NCBI GenBank assembly: GCA_024760905.1 | Contig: CM045734.1 | Location: 41,448,564 to 41,512,563, forward strand | Reading direction: 5' to 3' | Length of the DNA: 64,000 nt | Origin: Plotosus lineatus | Lineage: Eukaryota > Chordata > Actinopteri > Siluriformes > Plotosidae | Shown here: in pieces, positions 1 to 9,476 of the stretch | Position numbering within the stretch: the stretch's first letter is position 1 | Layout: each line of letters begins with the position of its first letter | The notes under the pieces: generated by a model | What the model saw: only the letters and a program-made list of their open reading frames with translations | Database searches by the model: none | Told to the model about the DNA's origin: nothing | Program-made: the position numbers and the translations under genes

Positions 1-75
1 TTCACTCACACACATGTATTTTGTTTTATATATAAAAAACAAAACAAGGAAAAAAAAAATTAAAAATAAAATAAA

Positions 76-76
<1 letters not shown>

Positions 77-119
<43 letters not shown>

Positions 120-143
120 ACACACACACACACACACACACGT

Positions 144-184
<41 letters not shown>
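77..184. repeat. TG/CA microsatellite
   Basis: A (TG)n run passes through TATATGTA into a (CA)n run with one CGTG interruption. It mirrors the array at 1398-1553 and lies exactly at the outer edge of the Tc1-like sequence. Confidence 0.95.
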
Positions 185-188
<4 letters not shown>

Positions 189-1396
189 CCCACATTAACA
201 ATAATTATTTTACGTCAAATCACATGTGCCATAATTATTTAGCACCTGTGATGTTAATGCTTTGTACAACCCCCTTTACCAACAAATCAGCACCTAATTC
301 TTCTCGGAAGAAATGTAGAAATGTAGAAATATGATGTGACACACAGGCCATTTCTCTTATCCACTCTTCAACATGAGAACGACAAAGGAACACACCATTT
401 AAGTAAAGCAGATGTGGTTCGACCTTCACAAGTCAGGCAATGCCTACAAGAGCCTTTCACCGTCACCTGCCAATATCTACTGTCAGAGGAATCATTAACA
501 AGTTTAAAATAACCAGAAGATTGGTAAACAACCCTGAACAAGGACACAAGGTTATTTTGCCACAACACACAATGAGGGGGATGGTAAGAAAAAGAAAGTT
601 CTCCAAAGAGCACTGTTAAAGAATAGCAACAAATGGTAGCATCTTGGGTTTACAACGTCTCCAAAACAACCATCAGGCACTATCTACATGCCAACAAACT
701 ATTTGGGAGGCATGTACGGAAAAAACAAACAAACAAACAAAAAACTTCTCACTCACAATCATAAATGCAAACATCTGGAGTTCACCAAGCGGTACTGGTA
801 CTTCAACTGACACCGTGTGCTTTGGTCAGACAAGACTAATATGGATGTTTTTGGCAAAAACCCCTCTAAGTGGATCTAGCAGAACACAAAAGACGAGTAT
901 GAAGAAAAGCTCCTCATGCCCACTGTAAAGTATGGAGGGGTTATCGGTGATGCCGTGGGGCTGTTTCTCTTCCGGAGGCTCAGGGAACCATGTTAGGGTG
1001 TCTGAAAGTTGAAGATGGGTTGTCACTGGGTCTTTCAGCAAGACAATGACCCTGTCGTTGTGAGCTGGGGCCAAATCTACACAAAAATGGTTCACCAAAC
1101 ACAGAATCAAGCCTCTCTCAGTCCTCAGACTTCAACCCCATTGAAAAGCTGTGGAGTGAGCTGAAGAGGAGAGTGCAGAGGAGAGGACCCAGGTCATTGG
1201 ATTATTTAGAGAGATTGTGCAGAAAGGCATGGTCGACGAGTCCTCTTTCTGTATTCTCCCATCTTGTGAAACATTATAGGAGAAGAATTATGTGCTGATT
1301 TGTTGGTAAAGGGGGTTGTACAAAGCATTAACATCACAGGTGCTAAATAATTATGGCACATGTGATTTGACGTAAAATAATTATTGTTAATGTGGG

Positions 1397-1403
<7 letters not shown>
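184..1403 (+). mobile_element. Tc1/mariner-type element, copy 1 (decayed, end replaced)
   Basis: The core matches the Tc1-like copy at 54680-56105, including the leader ATATGATGTGACAC, the transposase relics and the 3' part TAATGTGGGATTTTT. In the 54.7 kb copy that 3' part occurs only on the right. Here it occurs on both sides, inverted on the left (about 184-305), so the native left end has been replaced by an inverted copy of the right end. The outermost ~150 bases of the right end seen in the other copy are missing and a microsatellite starts in their place. Confidence 0.75.
371..1205 (+). pseudogene. Tc1-like transposase relic
   Basis: Conceptual translation in shifting frames gives pieces of a Tc1-type DDE transposase that would cut and paste the element in the nucleus. 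Visible pieces are an N-terminal stretch with HLNKAD and a C-terminal stretch like EKLWSELKRRVQRR, here broken by stops. No frame stays open across more than a fraction of the ~340 residues usual for the family. It parallels the relic at 54880-55790 block by block. It cannot encode active enzyme. Confidence 0.7.
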
Positions 1404-1457
<54 letters not shown>

Positions 1458-1477
1458 TGTATATACACATCCACCCA

Positions 1478-1553
<76 letters not shown>
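1398..1553. repeat. TG then CA microsatellite
   Basis: A (TG)n tract of about 50 bases, a short ATGTGTGTATATACACATCC hinge, and a long (CA)n tract. It mirrors 77-184. It lies between the Tc1-like right end and an ATTTT-rich spacer that leads into an RTE LINE. Confidence 0.95.
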
Positions 1554-1554
<1 letters not shown>

Positions 1555-1584
1555 TTTATTTTATTTTATTTTTTCTTATATATA

Positions 1585-2246
1585 AAAATACATGTGTGTG
1601 AGTGAAAAGGACCCAAAAAGAACGGTGAGGCTACAGGGAGCAGAGATAAAGAAGGTGGAGGATTTTAAGTACACAGGCTCAACAATGCAGAGCAATGGAG
1701 AGTGTGGAAAAGAGGTGAAGAAGCGTGTGCAGGCAGGTTGGAATGGTTGGAGAAAAGTATCCGGTGTGATGTGCGATAGGAAGGTATCAGCAAGAATGAA
1801 AGGAAAAGTGTACGAGACGGTGATGAGGCCAGCGATGTTGTATGGTTTAGAAACAGTGGCGCTGAGGAAAAGGCAGGAGGCAGAGCTGGAGGTAGCAGAG
1901 ATTAAAATATTAAGGTTTTCTTTGGGTGTAACGAGGATGAATAGGATCAGAAATGAGTGCATCAGAGGGACAGCACATGTTAGAGGTATTGGTGACAAAG
2001 TCAGAGAGGCTAGACTGAGATGGTTTGGACATGTACAAAGAAGGGATAGTGAATATATTGGTTTCTGAGGTTGGCAGTACCAGACAGAAGGCCTAGAGGA
2101 AGACCAAAGAAGAGATTTATGGATGTGTTGAAGGAGGACATGAAGGTCGTTGGCGTAAGAGAAGATGCAGAGGACAGGGTTAGATGGAGGCAGATGATTT
2201 GCTGTGGCGACCCCTGAAGGGAACAGCCGAAAGAAAAAGAAGATAT
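1585..2246 (+). mobile_element. RTE-type LINE, copy 1, 5'-truncated 3' end
   Basis: This encodes the C-terminal part of the reverse transcriptase polyprotein seen more completely at 23343-25396. Shared blocks include KKVEDFKYTGS, VKKRVQAGWNGWRKVSG and LRWFGHVQRRDSEYIG. A 4-base deletion at about 2060 shifts the frame after YIG, and the remaining sequence runs to the typical end GGCGACCCCTGAAGGGAACAGCCGAAAG plus an A/G-rich tail. It starts at the MCVNEKD block directly beside the palindrome. It is closest to the copy at 5446 (shared IKILRF and MNRIRN), so these two form one subfamily. It is not functional. Confidence 0.85.
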
Positions 2247-2416
2247 ACACACACAGTGTGTGTGTGTGTGTGTGTATCTTGATTGATTAAAACCATTTTA
2301 GTGCGAGACTTGCTCTTTGGATAACGTCCCAATAAGTTGATGTCCACAGGAAAATATAAAACTAGTAATAATTAAGATTGTAGTGCATTTAATAAAACAT
2401 CTGAGTCTCTATGTGT

Positions 2417-2451
<35 letters not shown>

Positions 2452-2974
2452 GAAACTTTGTAAATCAGCCATCAATTTAGGAGTCCATTTTGGTTTTTGC
2501 AAACATGGTTTGCAACAGGACAGGAGAAAAATGTTTCTTGTCTTATTTGTTTTTTCTGAATTAATAACTTTTAGTAGATTTAACTTTAACCATAACAACT
2601 TATATTATGCTTTGTAGTTACTATCCAAAGAAAATCCAATAACAAACCCTCCATAGCAGTCGATCAAACAACTTCTTGCATGACAAATGTTATATATACA
2701 CTTGTGATGTGATGGCATAATCACAAAGTGCACAGTGTATCTGTACTACTAATGCCTCAATCTAAATATTCAATATGAAATTATACTCTATACTGAACAA
2801 GCAGCAACTTAAATACTGTCTGAAATGCTGATGGAATACTATGTCTGAAATGTTGTACTAAATTTTTAATGTCTATTAATGTTTGTGCGAACTCTGTTTT
2901 ATACCATGAAGTACTAGCAGTGTTTCTTGCAAACACTACATTAATTCCTGCTATTTCTGATACTGGGTATTTTG
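2247..2974. other. Unassigned AT-rich stretch with poly-T
   Basis: A short TG microsatellite (about 2256-2276) is followed by AT-rich sequence with a ~32 base T run at 2418-2449. I see no coding frame or recognised repeat ends here. Confidence 0.6.
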
Positions 2975-3158
2975 GTTTCCTCCTACACTCCAAACATATG
3001 CACACTAAACTAATGTGCTGTTCCAGATTGCCACTAGGTGCGAGTGTGAATGGTTGTGTGTGTTGCCCTGTGATGGCTTACCTTGCCTTCGCCCAGTGTC
3101 AGCAAGGCATCCCCTAATAGAGGATTAAACAGTTCTGCAAAAGAGTGAATGAGAGAGT
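2975..3158 (+). repeat. SINE fragment, head type II with L2-like tail
   Basis: Diagnostic pieces are in order: TTTCCTCCTACACTCCAAACATATGCACA, then GTGTGAATGGTTGTGTGTGTTGCCCTGTGATGG, and at the end AGGATTAAACAGTTCTGCAAAAGAGTGAATGA. These match the inner and 3' parts of the SINE at 3968. The tRNA-like head is missing. Confidence 0.65.
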
Positions 3159-3957
3159 AATAGGAATACAATAAAACATGACTATTTGAAACAAATGCAA
3201 TAAGAATATGAACTGTTACTGTGTTATGAAAACATCTGGAGAGAAAAATTCTTTTTGATCCAGGTACCTTTTCCCAATTTAAAATTCTGCAGTCTGATAG
3301 CAGACAAGAAATAAAAATGTAATTGTTTTATTTCCCCTTTACTTATATCTTAATCATTAAAAAAAATCATATTGTATTACAGGAACATACTCAGTGTCCA
3401 TAAAGGAGATGTAGCATGTAGACTACAGCTTTTGTCATCTTATGACTACACGTGGAAATTGATTTAACAAGGTCTTATTATGGTTTCAACCATAAGTGAG
3501 GAGCCTTCATGATCTGCTGGTATTGTGGAGATGACTACACCTGTTCTGTCAGAATAGTGGAACTGTCGTGAGAAAAGGTCCTTAAAAACATCTTTCTCTC
3601 ACATGGACACAAGATGCAATTATCTCTGCCATGGTTCCAGCCAAGATCCACCCGTCATGTTGAGTGGGAGCATCGGGCTATGGGCGGCATGCCACTTGAA
3701 GGTCAGAGAACCCTTCTTGAAGCCAGATCTCACCACTTCTCCATATGTTCCTTGGCAAATGCTAAAAATGCACAGCTATGAGAGTCGCCTGATTGAAGCA
3801 GAAATCTGCTACCTTCAGTATGCCAATCCGAGAGAGATCCTATGTAAAGTGTCCTGCTTTAACATGCATCAAAGGAGATGGGTAAATCAAATGTTTCATA
3901 TCATAATATATGTATATATATCCATAAAATAATGAAAAAAAAAATACAGTGGGCTGT
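3159..3957. other. Unassigned stretch; open frame at 3603-3932
   Basis: No repeat family is recognised. A 109-codon plus-strand frame at 3603-3932 lies in a patch less AT-rich than its surroundings. Its product has no motif I know, no signal peptide and no clear splice context. It could be a decayed exon, an old repeat or chance. Confidence 0.3.
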
Positions 3958-3967
3958 ATTAATAAAG

Positions 3968-4318
3968 TAGGCGACATGGTGGTGTAGTGGTTAGCACTAC
4001 CGCCTCACAGCGAGACAGTCCTGGGTACAATTCCCAGCCCATAAGTTTCTGTGTGGAGTTTTCATGTTGCCCCCTGCTTGCATGGTTTCCTCCAGGTGCT
4101 CCGATTTCCTCCCACAGTCCAAAAACATGCACAGTAGGTTAATTGGCTCTTTCAAATCGTGCCTAGGTGAGTGTAAGTATGAATGGGTGTTTGTGAGTGT
4201 TGACTCTACGTTGGCCTAGCGAGCTGTCCAGGGTGTACCCTGCCCTTGCCCAGTCAGCCGAGATGGGCGGTAGCCTGCCCGTGACCCTAGAAAATGAAAT
4301 GAATGAATGAATGAATTA
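3968..4318 (+). repeat. tRNA-derived SINE, head type II with L2-like tail
   Basis: The head GGCGACATGGTGGTGTAGTGGTTAGCAC contains a box A-like motif. CTGGGTACAATTCCCAG gives box B. The body GTGTGGAGTTTTCATGTTG...TCCTCCCACAGTCCAAAAACATGCA follows. The tail has AGCTGTCCAGGGTGTACCC and ends in an AATGAATGA repeat. ATTAATAAA occurs at both ends and may be the TSD. Such elements are transcribed by RNA polymerase III and copied by a partner LINE; an L2-type partner is inferred from the tail. Confidence 0.85.
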
Positions 4319-4413
4319 ATTAATAAAAATCCTGAATACAAGCTATTCTTCAAAACCACACTTTATTGCTAAGCACTAAATTATGAAGGGTCAGACAGTC
4401 ATTGTTTTCGTTT

Positions 4414-4762
4414 TTTAAAGGGCAGTTGTGGCCTGGTGGTAAAGGTGCTGGATCACTAATCCTAAGATTTGGGGTTTGAGTCCCACTCGCCACAAGATTG
4501 TCACTGTCCCCCTAGTGTAGCTAACTGGGCTATCAAAGGCTGGCCATGTCTCTCACTGTCTATGGTGAGTGGTTCAGGTAAAAGAACCATTAGTGACTTT
4601 TGTCAAGAGTAGCTGCATAGCCATCAGTGTGTTTCTGTCCCTTGCTAAAGGGTTGTGTCAGGAAGGGCATCTGACGTTAAAAACCTATGCCAAATCAAAC
4701 ATGCGAATCAGATGATTCGCTGTGGCGACCTCTGAAAAAGAGGAAAAGCTGAAAGGAAAAGA
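4414..4762 (+). repeat. tRNA-derived SINE, head type I with RTE-like tail
   Basis: The head GGCAGTTGTGGCCTGGTGGTAAAG has a box A, and GGGGTTTGAGTCCCAC is box B. The body CCATGTCTCTCACTGTCTATGG is shared with seven other copies in the window. The tail TGCCAAATCAAACATGCGAA leads into GATTCGCTGTGGCGACCTCTGAA and AAGCTGAAAGG, which matches the 3' end of the RTE LINEs here. The flanks carry a 21 bp TSD with two mismatches (4393-4413 and 4763-4783). Confidence 0.9.
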
Positions 4763-5067
4763 AGACAGTTATTGTTTTTGTTTCAAAATTTTACTGACCA
4801 CAAATATTTTCGGCCTTTTATACATCTTCCATGTGTTGGCAAGAACTTTGCATCACTACAAGATCGAGCAAAAACTCCGATTGCTGACTAGCAAAAAGCA
4901 GAATGAAAATAACATGCCAGTCACGTGAAACTCTTTGACACTGAAACATTTAGTAATAACTGTGACCAATTTTGCAACATATTGATTAAAGCTACATATT
5001 CAGTACATACAGTTATTATATGTTTGAAAGAAAATGGTTTTACACCCTGAACAGCTTGCATATAACC

Positions 5068-5075
<8 letters not shown>

Positions 5076-5144
<69 letters not shown>

Positions 5145-5158
5145 ACATACACACACAC
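5076..5158. repeat. TA then CA microsatellite
   Basis: A (TA)n tract runs into (AC)n. The preceding 4784-5075 is AT-rich sequence in which I see nothing assignable. Confidence 0.95.
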
Positions 5159-5159
5159 A

Positions 5160-6450
5160 GATGCTCCCCGACTTACGTTTTTAATTGGTTCCGGACAGCC
5201 GAATGGAAGTTGAAGTGAACGTAAGTTGTTACAGTGACGTATGACGTGTGACGTATGACGCTCATACTGTACTATACATCCATAAATACTATTAGCGTAT
5301 CTCATAAAACACCCCTAAATCAATTATTAGAAACATAACATTGTAAAATAATATCAAATAATATCAACATTAATTTTAAATAAATTAGATTGAAGCAAAA
5401 TAATTTCAAATTGAGAAATTTTAATCAAATTCACTCATCAAATATCAAATACAGTTGTGATGTGTAGTGAGAGCAGAGAACAAGTGCAGGAAAATCTAGA
5501 GAGGTGGAGGTATACCCTGGAAAGGAGAGGAATGAAGGTTAGCCTCAATAAAACAGAATACATGTGTGTGAACGACAAGGACCCAGGAGGAATGGTGAGG
5601 TTACAGGGAGCAGAGATAAAGACAGTGGAGGATTTTAAGTACTTAGGCTCAACAATCCAGAGCAATGGAGAGTGTGGAAAGCGTGTGAAGAAGCGTGTGC
5701 AGGCAGGTTGGAATGGTTGGAGAAAAATGTCCAGTGTGATGTGTGATAAGAGGGTATCAGCAATAATGAAAGGAAAAGTGTACAAGACGATGATGAGGCC
5801 AGTGATGTTGTATGGTTTAGAAACAGATGCGCTGAGGAAAAGACAGGAGGCAGAGCTGGAGGTAGCAGAGATTAAAATATTAAGGTTTTCTTTGGGTGTA
5901 ACGAGGATGAATAGGATCAGAAATTAGTACATCAGAGGGACAGCACATGTTAGAGGTATTGGTGACAAAGTCAGAGAGGCTAGATTGAGATGGTTTGGAC
6001 ATGTACAAAGAAGGGATAGTGAATATATTGGTAGTAGGTTTCTGAGGTTGGCAGTACCAGGCAGAAGACCTAGAGGAAGACCAAAGAAGAGATTTATGGA
6101 TGTGTTGAAGGAGGACATGAAGGTCGTTGGCGTAAGAGAAGATGCAGAGGACAGGGTTAGATGGAGGCGGATGGTTTGATTTGGCAACCTCTGAAGGGAA
6201 AAGCCGAAAGGAAAAGAAGTATCATCAAATATAACCTTTAATATTCTCTATGATGCGATCTTTCTGCTTGTAAATGGTTCCGATGGTCGACGGATGATCA
6301 ATTTATATGAAGCGGAGCTGAGTCACATTCGATCCGAGCAGATAGTTAATTCATCTTTATGTATGAGACTTGCACCCATGCTAGTAGGCTTACGCTTCTG
6401 ACCAACCATATTTGCTTAGGGTTACAAAAGTCCGCAAGCAAAACAAAGTA
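5160..6450. mobile_element. Decayed pogo/Tigger-like MITE split by an RTE insertion
   Basis: GATGCTCCCCGACTTACGTTTTTAATTGG followed by repeated GACGTATGACG blocks resembles Tigger-type terminal sequence. Related non-coding AT-rich sequence appears to resume after the LINE at 6233. I could not find a clean right terminal repeat, so the right limit is a guess. Confidence 0.4.
5446..6221 (+). mobile_element. RTE-type LINE, copy 2, 5'-truncated, with TSD
   Basis: It begins inside the reverse transcriptase just after the FADD region (ICSESREQVQENLERW) and runs through the C-terminal domain to GAAAAGCCGAAAGGAAAAGAAG. It is flanked by a perfect 11 bp duplication TCATCAAATAT (5435-5445 and 6222-6232), which is the signature of target-primed reverse transcription. 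A stop at 5925-5927 (after MNRIRN) interrupts the frame, which then resumes through LRWFGHVQRRDSEYIGSR. It shares subfamily residues with copy 1. No active product is possible because the catalytic part is absent. Confidence 0.9.
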
Positions 6451-6654
6451 AACACAAAGATCACAGAGACGATGTCTTAACACAAGGTTAACACGCTATA
6501 TATATATATATATATATAGATGAAGATATATAAAGATTCTTCTATAATCACCTGAAGAGAGAGGATGGTTTCACCACCCCTCGAAACAGATCTGTAATGA
6601 TAAATGGAGTTTCAATAGAAAGTCTTTGTCCCGTCCTTTTATTTTATATTATAT
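6233..6654. other. Non-coding stretch with short TA repeat
   Basis: It contains a (TA)n run at about 6497-6519 and AT-rich sequence up to the 3' end of the next LINE. The part to 6450 may belong to the decayed MITE. Confidence 0.5.
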
Positions 6655-6701
6655 ATCTTGGTTGACCATCGGCTCCGATGATGACGTTTGCATTTTGTGG
6701 C

Positions 6702-7247
6702 TCATCGATGAATGCGAAGGTGACTCTGCAGTCCTGGTCTGGAGGCGCAGAGTCTTGAACAGTGGGGGCATTGGAAGTCCGTTCTAGTGATTACTGCTGC
6801 TGCAGTTCTGTGCCGCTTGTGTCTGGCAGCAGTGAGCTTCTGGCACCGCACTTTTTCAAAGTTGGCAGCTGCTTTGTGGATTGAGGCCACCCATTTTGGA
6901 CTGTCCATAGCATGCTGCTTAAGTTCCTTCGGCTTGATGTGACACCACTGGATGTTTGCTTTCACAGTGTCTTTGTATCGCAGCTTTGGGCGGCCTTGGT
7001 TTCTTTTGCCGAGCTGGAGTTCGCCATACATCAGGCGTCTTGGCATCCTGGACTCCCTCATTCGAATTAAATGCCCCACCCATCGAAGTTGAGCCTTGAT
7101 GATCATGGACTCAATGCTGGTGGAGTTGGCACGCTCTAGGACCTCCAAGTTGGTAACGTGTCCTGCCAGCTGATTCTGAGGATGGAGCGAAGAGCTTGCA
7201 TGTGGAAGTGCTCCAGCTTTTTGACATGTCTGCGATAGAGTGTCCAT
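6702..7247 (-). pseudogene. LINE C-terminal region with C2H2 finger
   Basis: The frame contains AQLRWVGHLIRMRESRMPRR, a block that follows the RT in several LINE groups, then GRPKLRYKDTVK and finally CPHCSRLCASRPGLQSHLRIH. The last stretch is a classical CX2C-X12-HX3H zinc finger at residues ~157-177 of this frame, probably binding element RNA or target DNA. It should not be mistaken for a host zinc-finger gene. The frame is open to its natural stop. Confidence 0.85.
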
Positions 7248-7827
7248 GTTTCACAGGTGTAGAGAAGGGACGGGAGTACCACAGCATTGTAGACCTTCAG
7301 TTTTGTTGATAGCCGTATATGGTGTTGATTGAGCACTCAGGTGCGGAGTCTGCCCAGCGCCTGGCTAGCCCTGCCGATCCTATAAGTGATTTCTTTGTCC
7401 AGGGAGCCATCACAGGAAATGGTGCTTCTCAGGTACTTGAAATGTTTAACATTAACAGTGTGTGTTCATCGATGACAATGCTGGGTGCGGGAGGGTGGGT
7501 GTTTGGTGCAGGTTGGGGAAGCACCTCCGTCTTGCTGAGACTGACAGTCAGGCCGAAGAGTTTGGAGGCCTCGGAGAAGTGGTCCAGCATCATCTGCAGG
7601 TCGAATTCTGTGTGGGCCACAAGGGCGCAGTCATCAGCAAAGAGGACCTCTTGAAGGAGAGTTTGCAGGCTCTTCGTCTTGGCAGTGAGACGACGCAGGT
7701 CAAATAGTGAGCCATCCAAATGGTAGCGAATATAGACCCCTTTCTCCAGGTCTCGTACGGCATGGGACAACATGCAGGTGAAGAACACGTTAAACAGGAC
7801 TGGAGATAGGACACAGCCCTGCTTCAC
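7137..7827 (-). pseudogene. LINE reverse transcriptase fragment, copy 1
   Basis: MKQGCVLSPVLFNVFF is the conserved RT segment before the active site, and EVLFADDCALVAHT carries the catalytic FADD pair. The frame then gives GLTVSLSKTEVL, the usual next block. A second frame from 7336 continues with KVYNAVVLPSLLYTCETWT, typical of the region after the RT fingers and palm. Motifs before KQGC are missing, so polymerase activity is impossible. Frameshifts separate the two pieces. Confidence 0.85.
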
Positions 7828-7828
7828 A

Positions 7829-8424
7829 CTATTGCTGATTGTGAAGGCTTCCTACTCTAGTGTTGAAATCACCTAGCATAGCAAGTTTGTCACTCTGTGA
7901 AGTTGACCTAATGACCTCGTCAAAGTGTTCATAGAACTGCTCTTTGTCTTCATCTGGACTGAAGAGCGTAGGAGCATATGCACTGATGACTGTGAGGTGC
8001 CTGGCCTTGCTGAGAGGAATGCGCAATGTCATGAGACGTTCGCTGATTCCTACTGGCAGGGCTGGTAAGTCCTTCAGTAGTGCTGTTCTAATGGCAAACC
8101 CAACACCATGTATCCTGTCCTCAGCTTGCGACTTTCCTTTCCAGAAGACAGTGTATCCACCTCCTTCTTCTCTCAGGGATCCTTCGTCGGCAAGATGTGT
8201 TTCGCTGAGTGCGGCAATGTCTATCTGGTATCGCTGGAGCTCCTTTGCAACAAGCGCTGTTCTTCTCTCTGGTCTCGGTGTGCCAACTCGGTCCAGAAGC
8301 GTTCGGACAATCCAGGCTCCCAGAATGAGCCTCTGGAGTTTTTTCTTCTTTTGCATTGTTCGACCGCTATGAGGATGAGTCTGTCAGCTGCGGTAAGCTG
8401 ACCAGGCACTAGAAGGGCAAGCAT
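7829..8424 (-). pseudogene. LINE endonuclease domain (APE-like), copy 1
   Basis: The frame encodes the start of an AP-endonuclease-like domain, which nicks target DNA to prime reverse transcription. Visible landmarks are WIVRTLLD near the start, IAALSETHL with the metal-binding glutamate, GVGFAIR, VISAYAPT and MLGDFNTRVG with the catalytic D and N. About 175 residues are present. The usual final SDH segment is not seen before the frame runs straight into RT-like sequence, so the copy is internally deleted. Upstream, a frame overlap around 8356-8424 suggests a frameshift. Confidence 0.8.
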
Positions 8425-9110
8425 TTGTCTGTGGCACCTTTTCTAGCCCCCTCTCTCATGTGAGGGTGGGCAGTGCTGTCCTAAAGAGGCTGCCCAGTCG
8501 TCCACAGGTGTTGCCGAACTGATCTGTTGCCTTTAGATTCAGAAACAGAGCGACCACTTACCCATGGATTGCCTGCGTGCAGGTTTGTGACTACAACCGC
8601 CAGTGTTCATCTCCACCTGTTGCTCCGCCATGCGCCCATCGCCGCAGGACTTGAGGGGTGTTTGCTGACAGGTCAGTTGATGAGATGAGATGCAAAACGA
8701 ACCTGTGTGTGAAGGCTTTATATTGAGAAGACCGTTGCACAGTGGCAATCCTACTCTCTCGGCCTGGGGAGTCTTGATCCAGTGGCACAGGGAACCATTA
8801 CAACGGGAGACTGCCAGGCTGCAGTGGATGACCAGGACTTCTATCGGTGCCATGTCCAGTTCTAGGCACTCCACAACGCTTGCTGCCACCGCCTTCATCA
8901 CTGTTGGATCTCAGGTGATGATCTCTTCCAATTGTTCTGCCGGGAGTCAGTCTTTGCATGCAGTAGGGCTGGGACAGTCCAAACCTAACTCACTGAGGGT
9001 TTAAGACCCATAAGCTATCTTCACCTGGTTCAGCCGACTCGCCAAAGCCGTTGTCTGGGTGGTGGCCACAGGTGAAAGCTGAGTGCCAGGTGAGAACCAG
9101 TGACAGGACA

Positions 9111-9147
9111 GGACCCAAGAGCCTACTTTTTTTCTATTTTATATATA
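9111..9147. repeat. Left flank arm of palindrome around Tc1-like copy 2
   Basis: The 37 bases from GGACCCAAGAGCCTAC to TATATA are an exact reverse complement of 11816-11852. They lie outside the transposon terminal repeat and should normally be unrelated to the other flank. Confidence 0.85.
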
Positions 9148-9476
9148 CTAGTCCTTCTCAAAAAATTATCATATTGTGATAAAGCTCATTATTTTCTGTA
9201 ATGTACTGATAAAAATTAAACTTTCATGTATTTTAGATTCATTGCACACCAACTGAAATATTTCAGGTCTTTTATTGTTTTAATACTGATGATTTTGGCA
9301 TACAGCTCATGAAAACCCAAAATTCCTATCTCAAAAAATTAGCATATCATGAAAAGGTACTGTAAACGAGCTATTAACCTAATCATCTGAATCAACCAAT
9401 TAACTCTAAACACCTGCAAAAGATTCCTGAGGCTTTTAAAAACTCCCAGCCTGGTTCATTACTCAAAACCGCAATC

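Larger units (their letters stand above)
1..1606. repeat. Long imperfect palindrome centred on Tc1-like copy 1
   Basis: The first ~300 bases are an inverted, diverged copy of roughly 1270-1606. The order of blocks is mirrored on both sides: a short piece of RTE LINE (TTCACTCACACACATG at 1; its complement at 1590-1606), an AT-rich spacer, a TG/CA microsatellite, and then the end of a Tc1-like element. The left arm is slightly longer in its A-rich spacer. The palindrome reaches the window edge, so its outer limit is unknown. Confidence 0.8.
6655..9110 (-). mobile_element. APE-type LINE with C-terminal zinc finger, copy 1
   Basis: On the minus strand the order is: 5' non-coding leader (about 9110-8430), apurinic-type endonuclease (8424-7829), reverse transcriptase fragment (7827-7137), and a C-terminal region ending in a CCHH finger (7247-6702). 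The layout fits jockey/I-group LINEs; a Nimb- or Ingi-like clade is possible but not resolved by eye. Sequence between the endonuclease and the RT is missing. The leader shares blocks with the copy at 58.8-62.6 kb (around GACAGCACTGCCC and GAACACTGGCGG), so it is genuine 5' sequence. Confidence 0.8.

Noticed and set aside
77..1600. Open frames of Cys-Val or His-Thr repeats
   Set aside because: They are translations of TG/CA microsatellites; the same applies near 5100, 13800, 17200, 19300, 26480, 48600, 54200 and 56200.
4414..4520. tRNA gene
   Set aside because: A- and B-box-like motifs belong to SINE heads; no full cloverleaf is seen and the same units have LINE-like tails and TSDs.
6702..6772. 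Host zinc-finger gene
   Set aside because: The single C2H2 finger is fused to a LINE C-terminal domain and follows endonuclease and RT relics.
7319..8401. Plus-strand frames of 80-140 codons
   Set aside because: Shadows of the minus-strand LINE endonuclease and RT.
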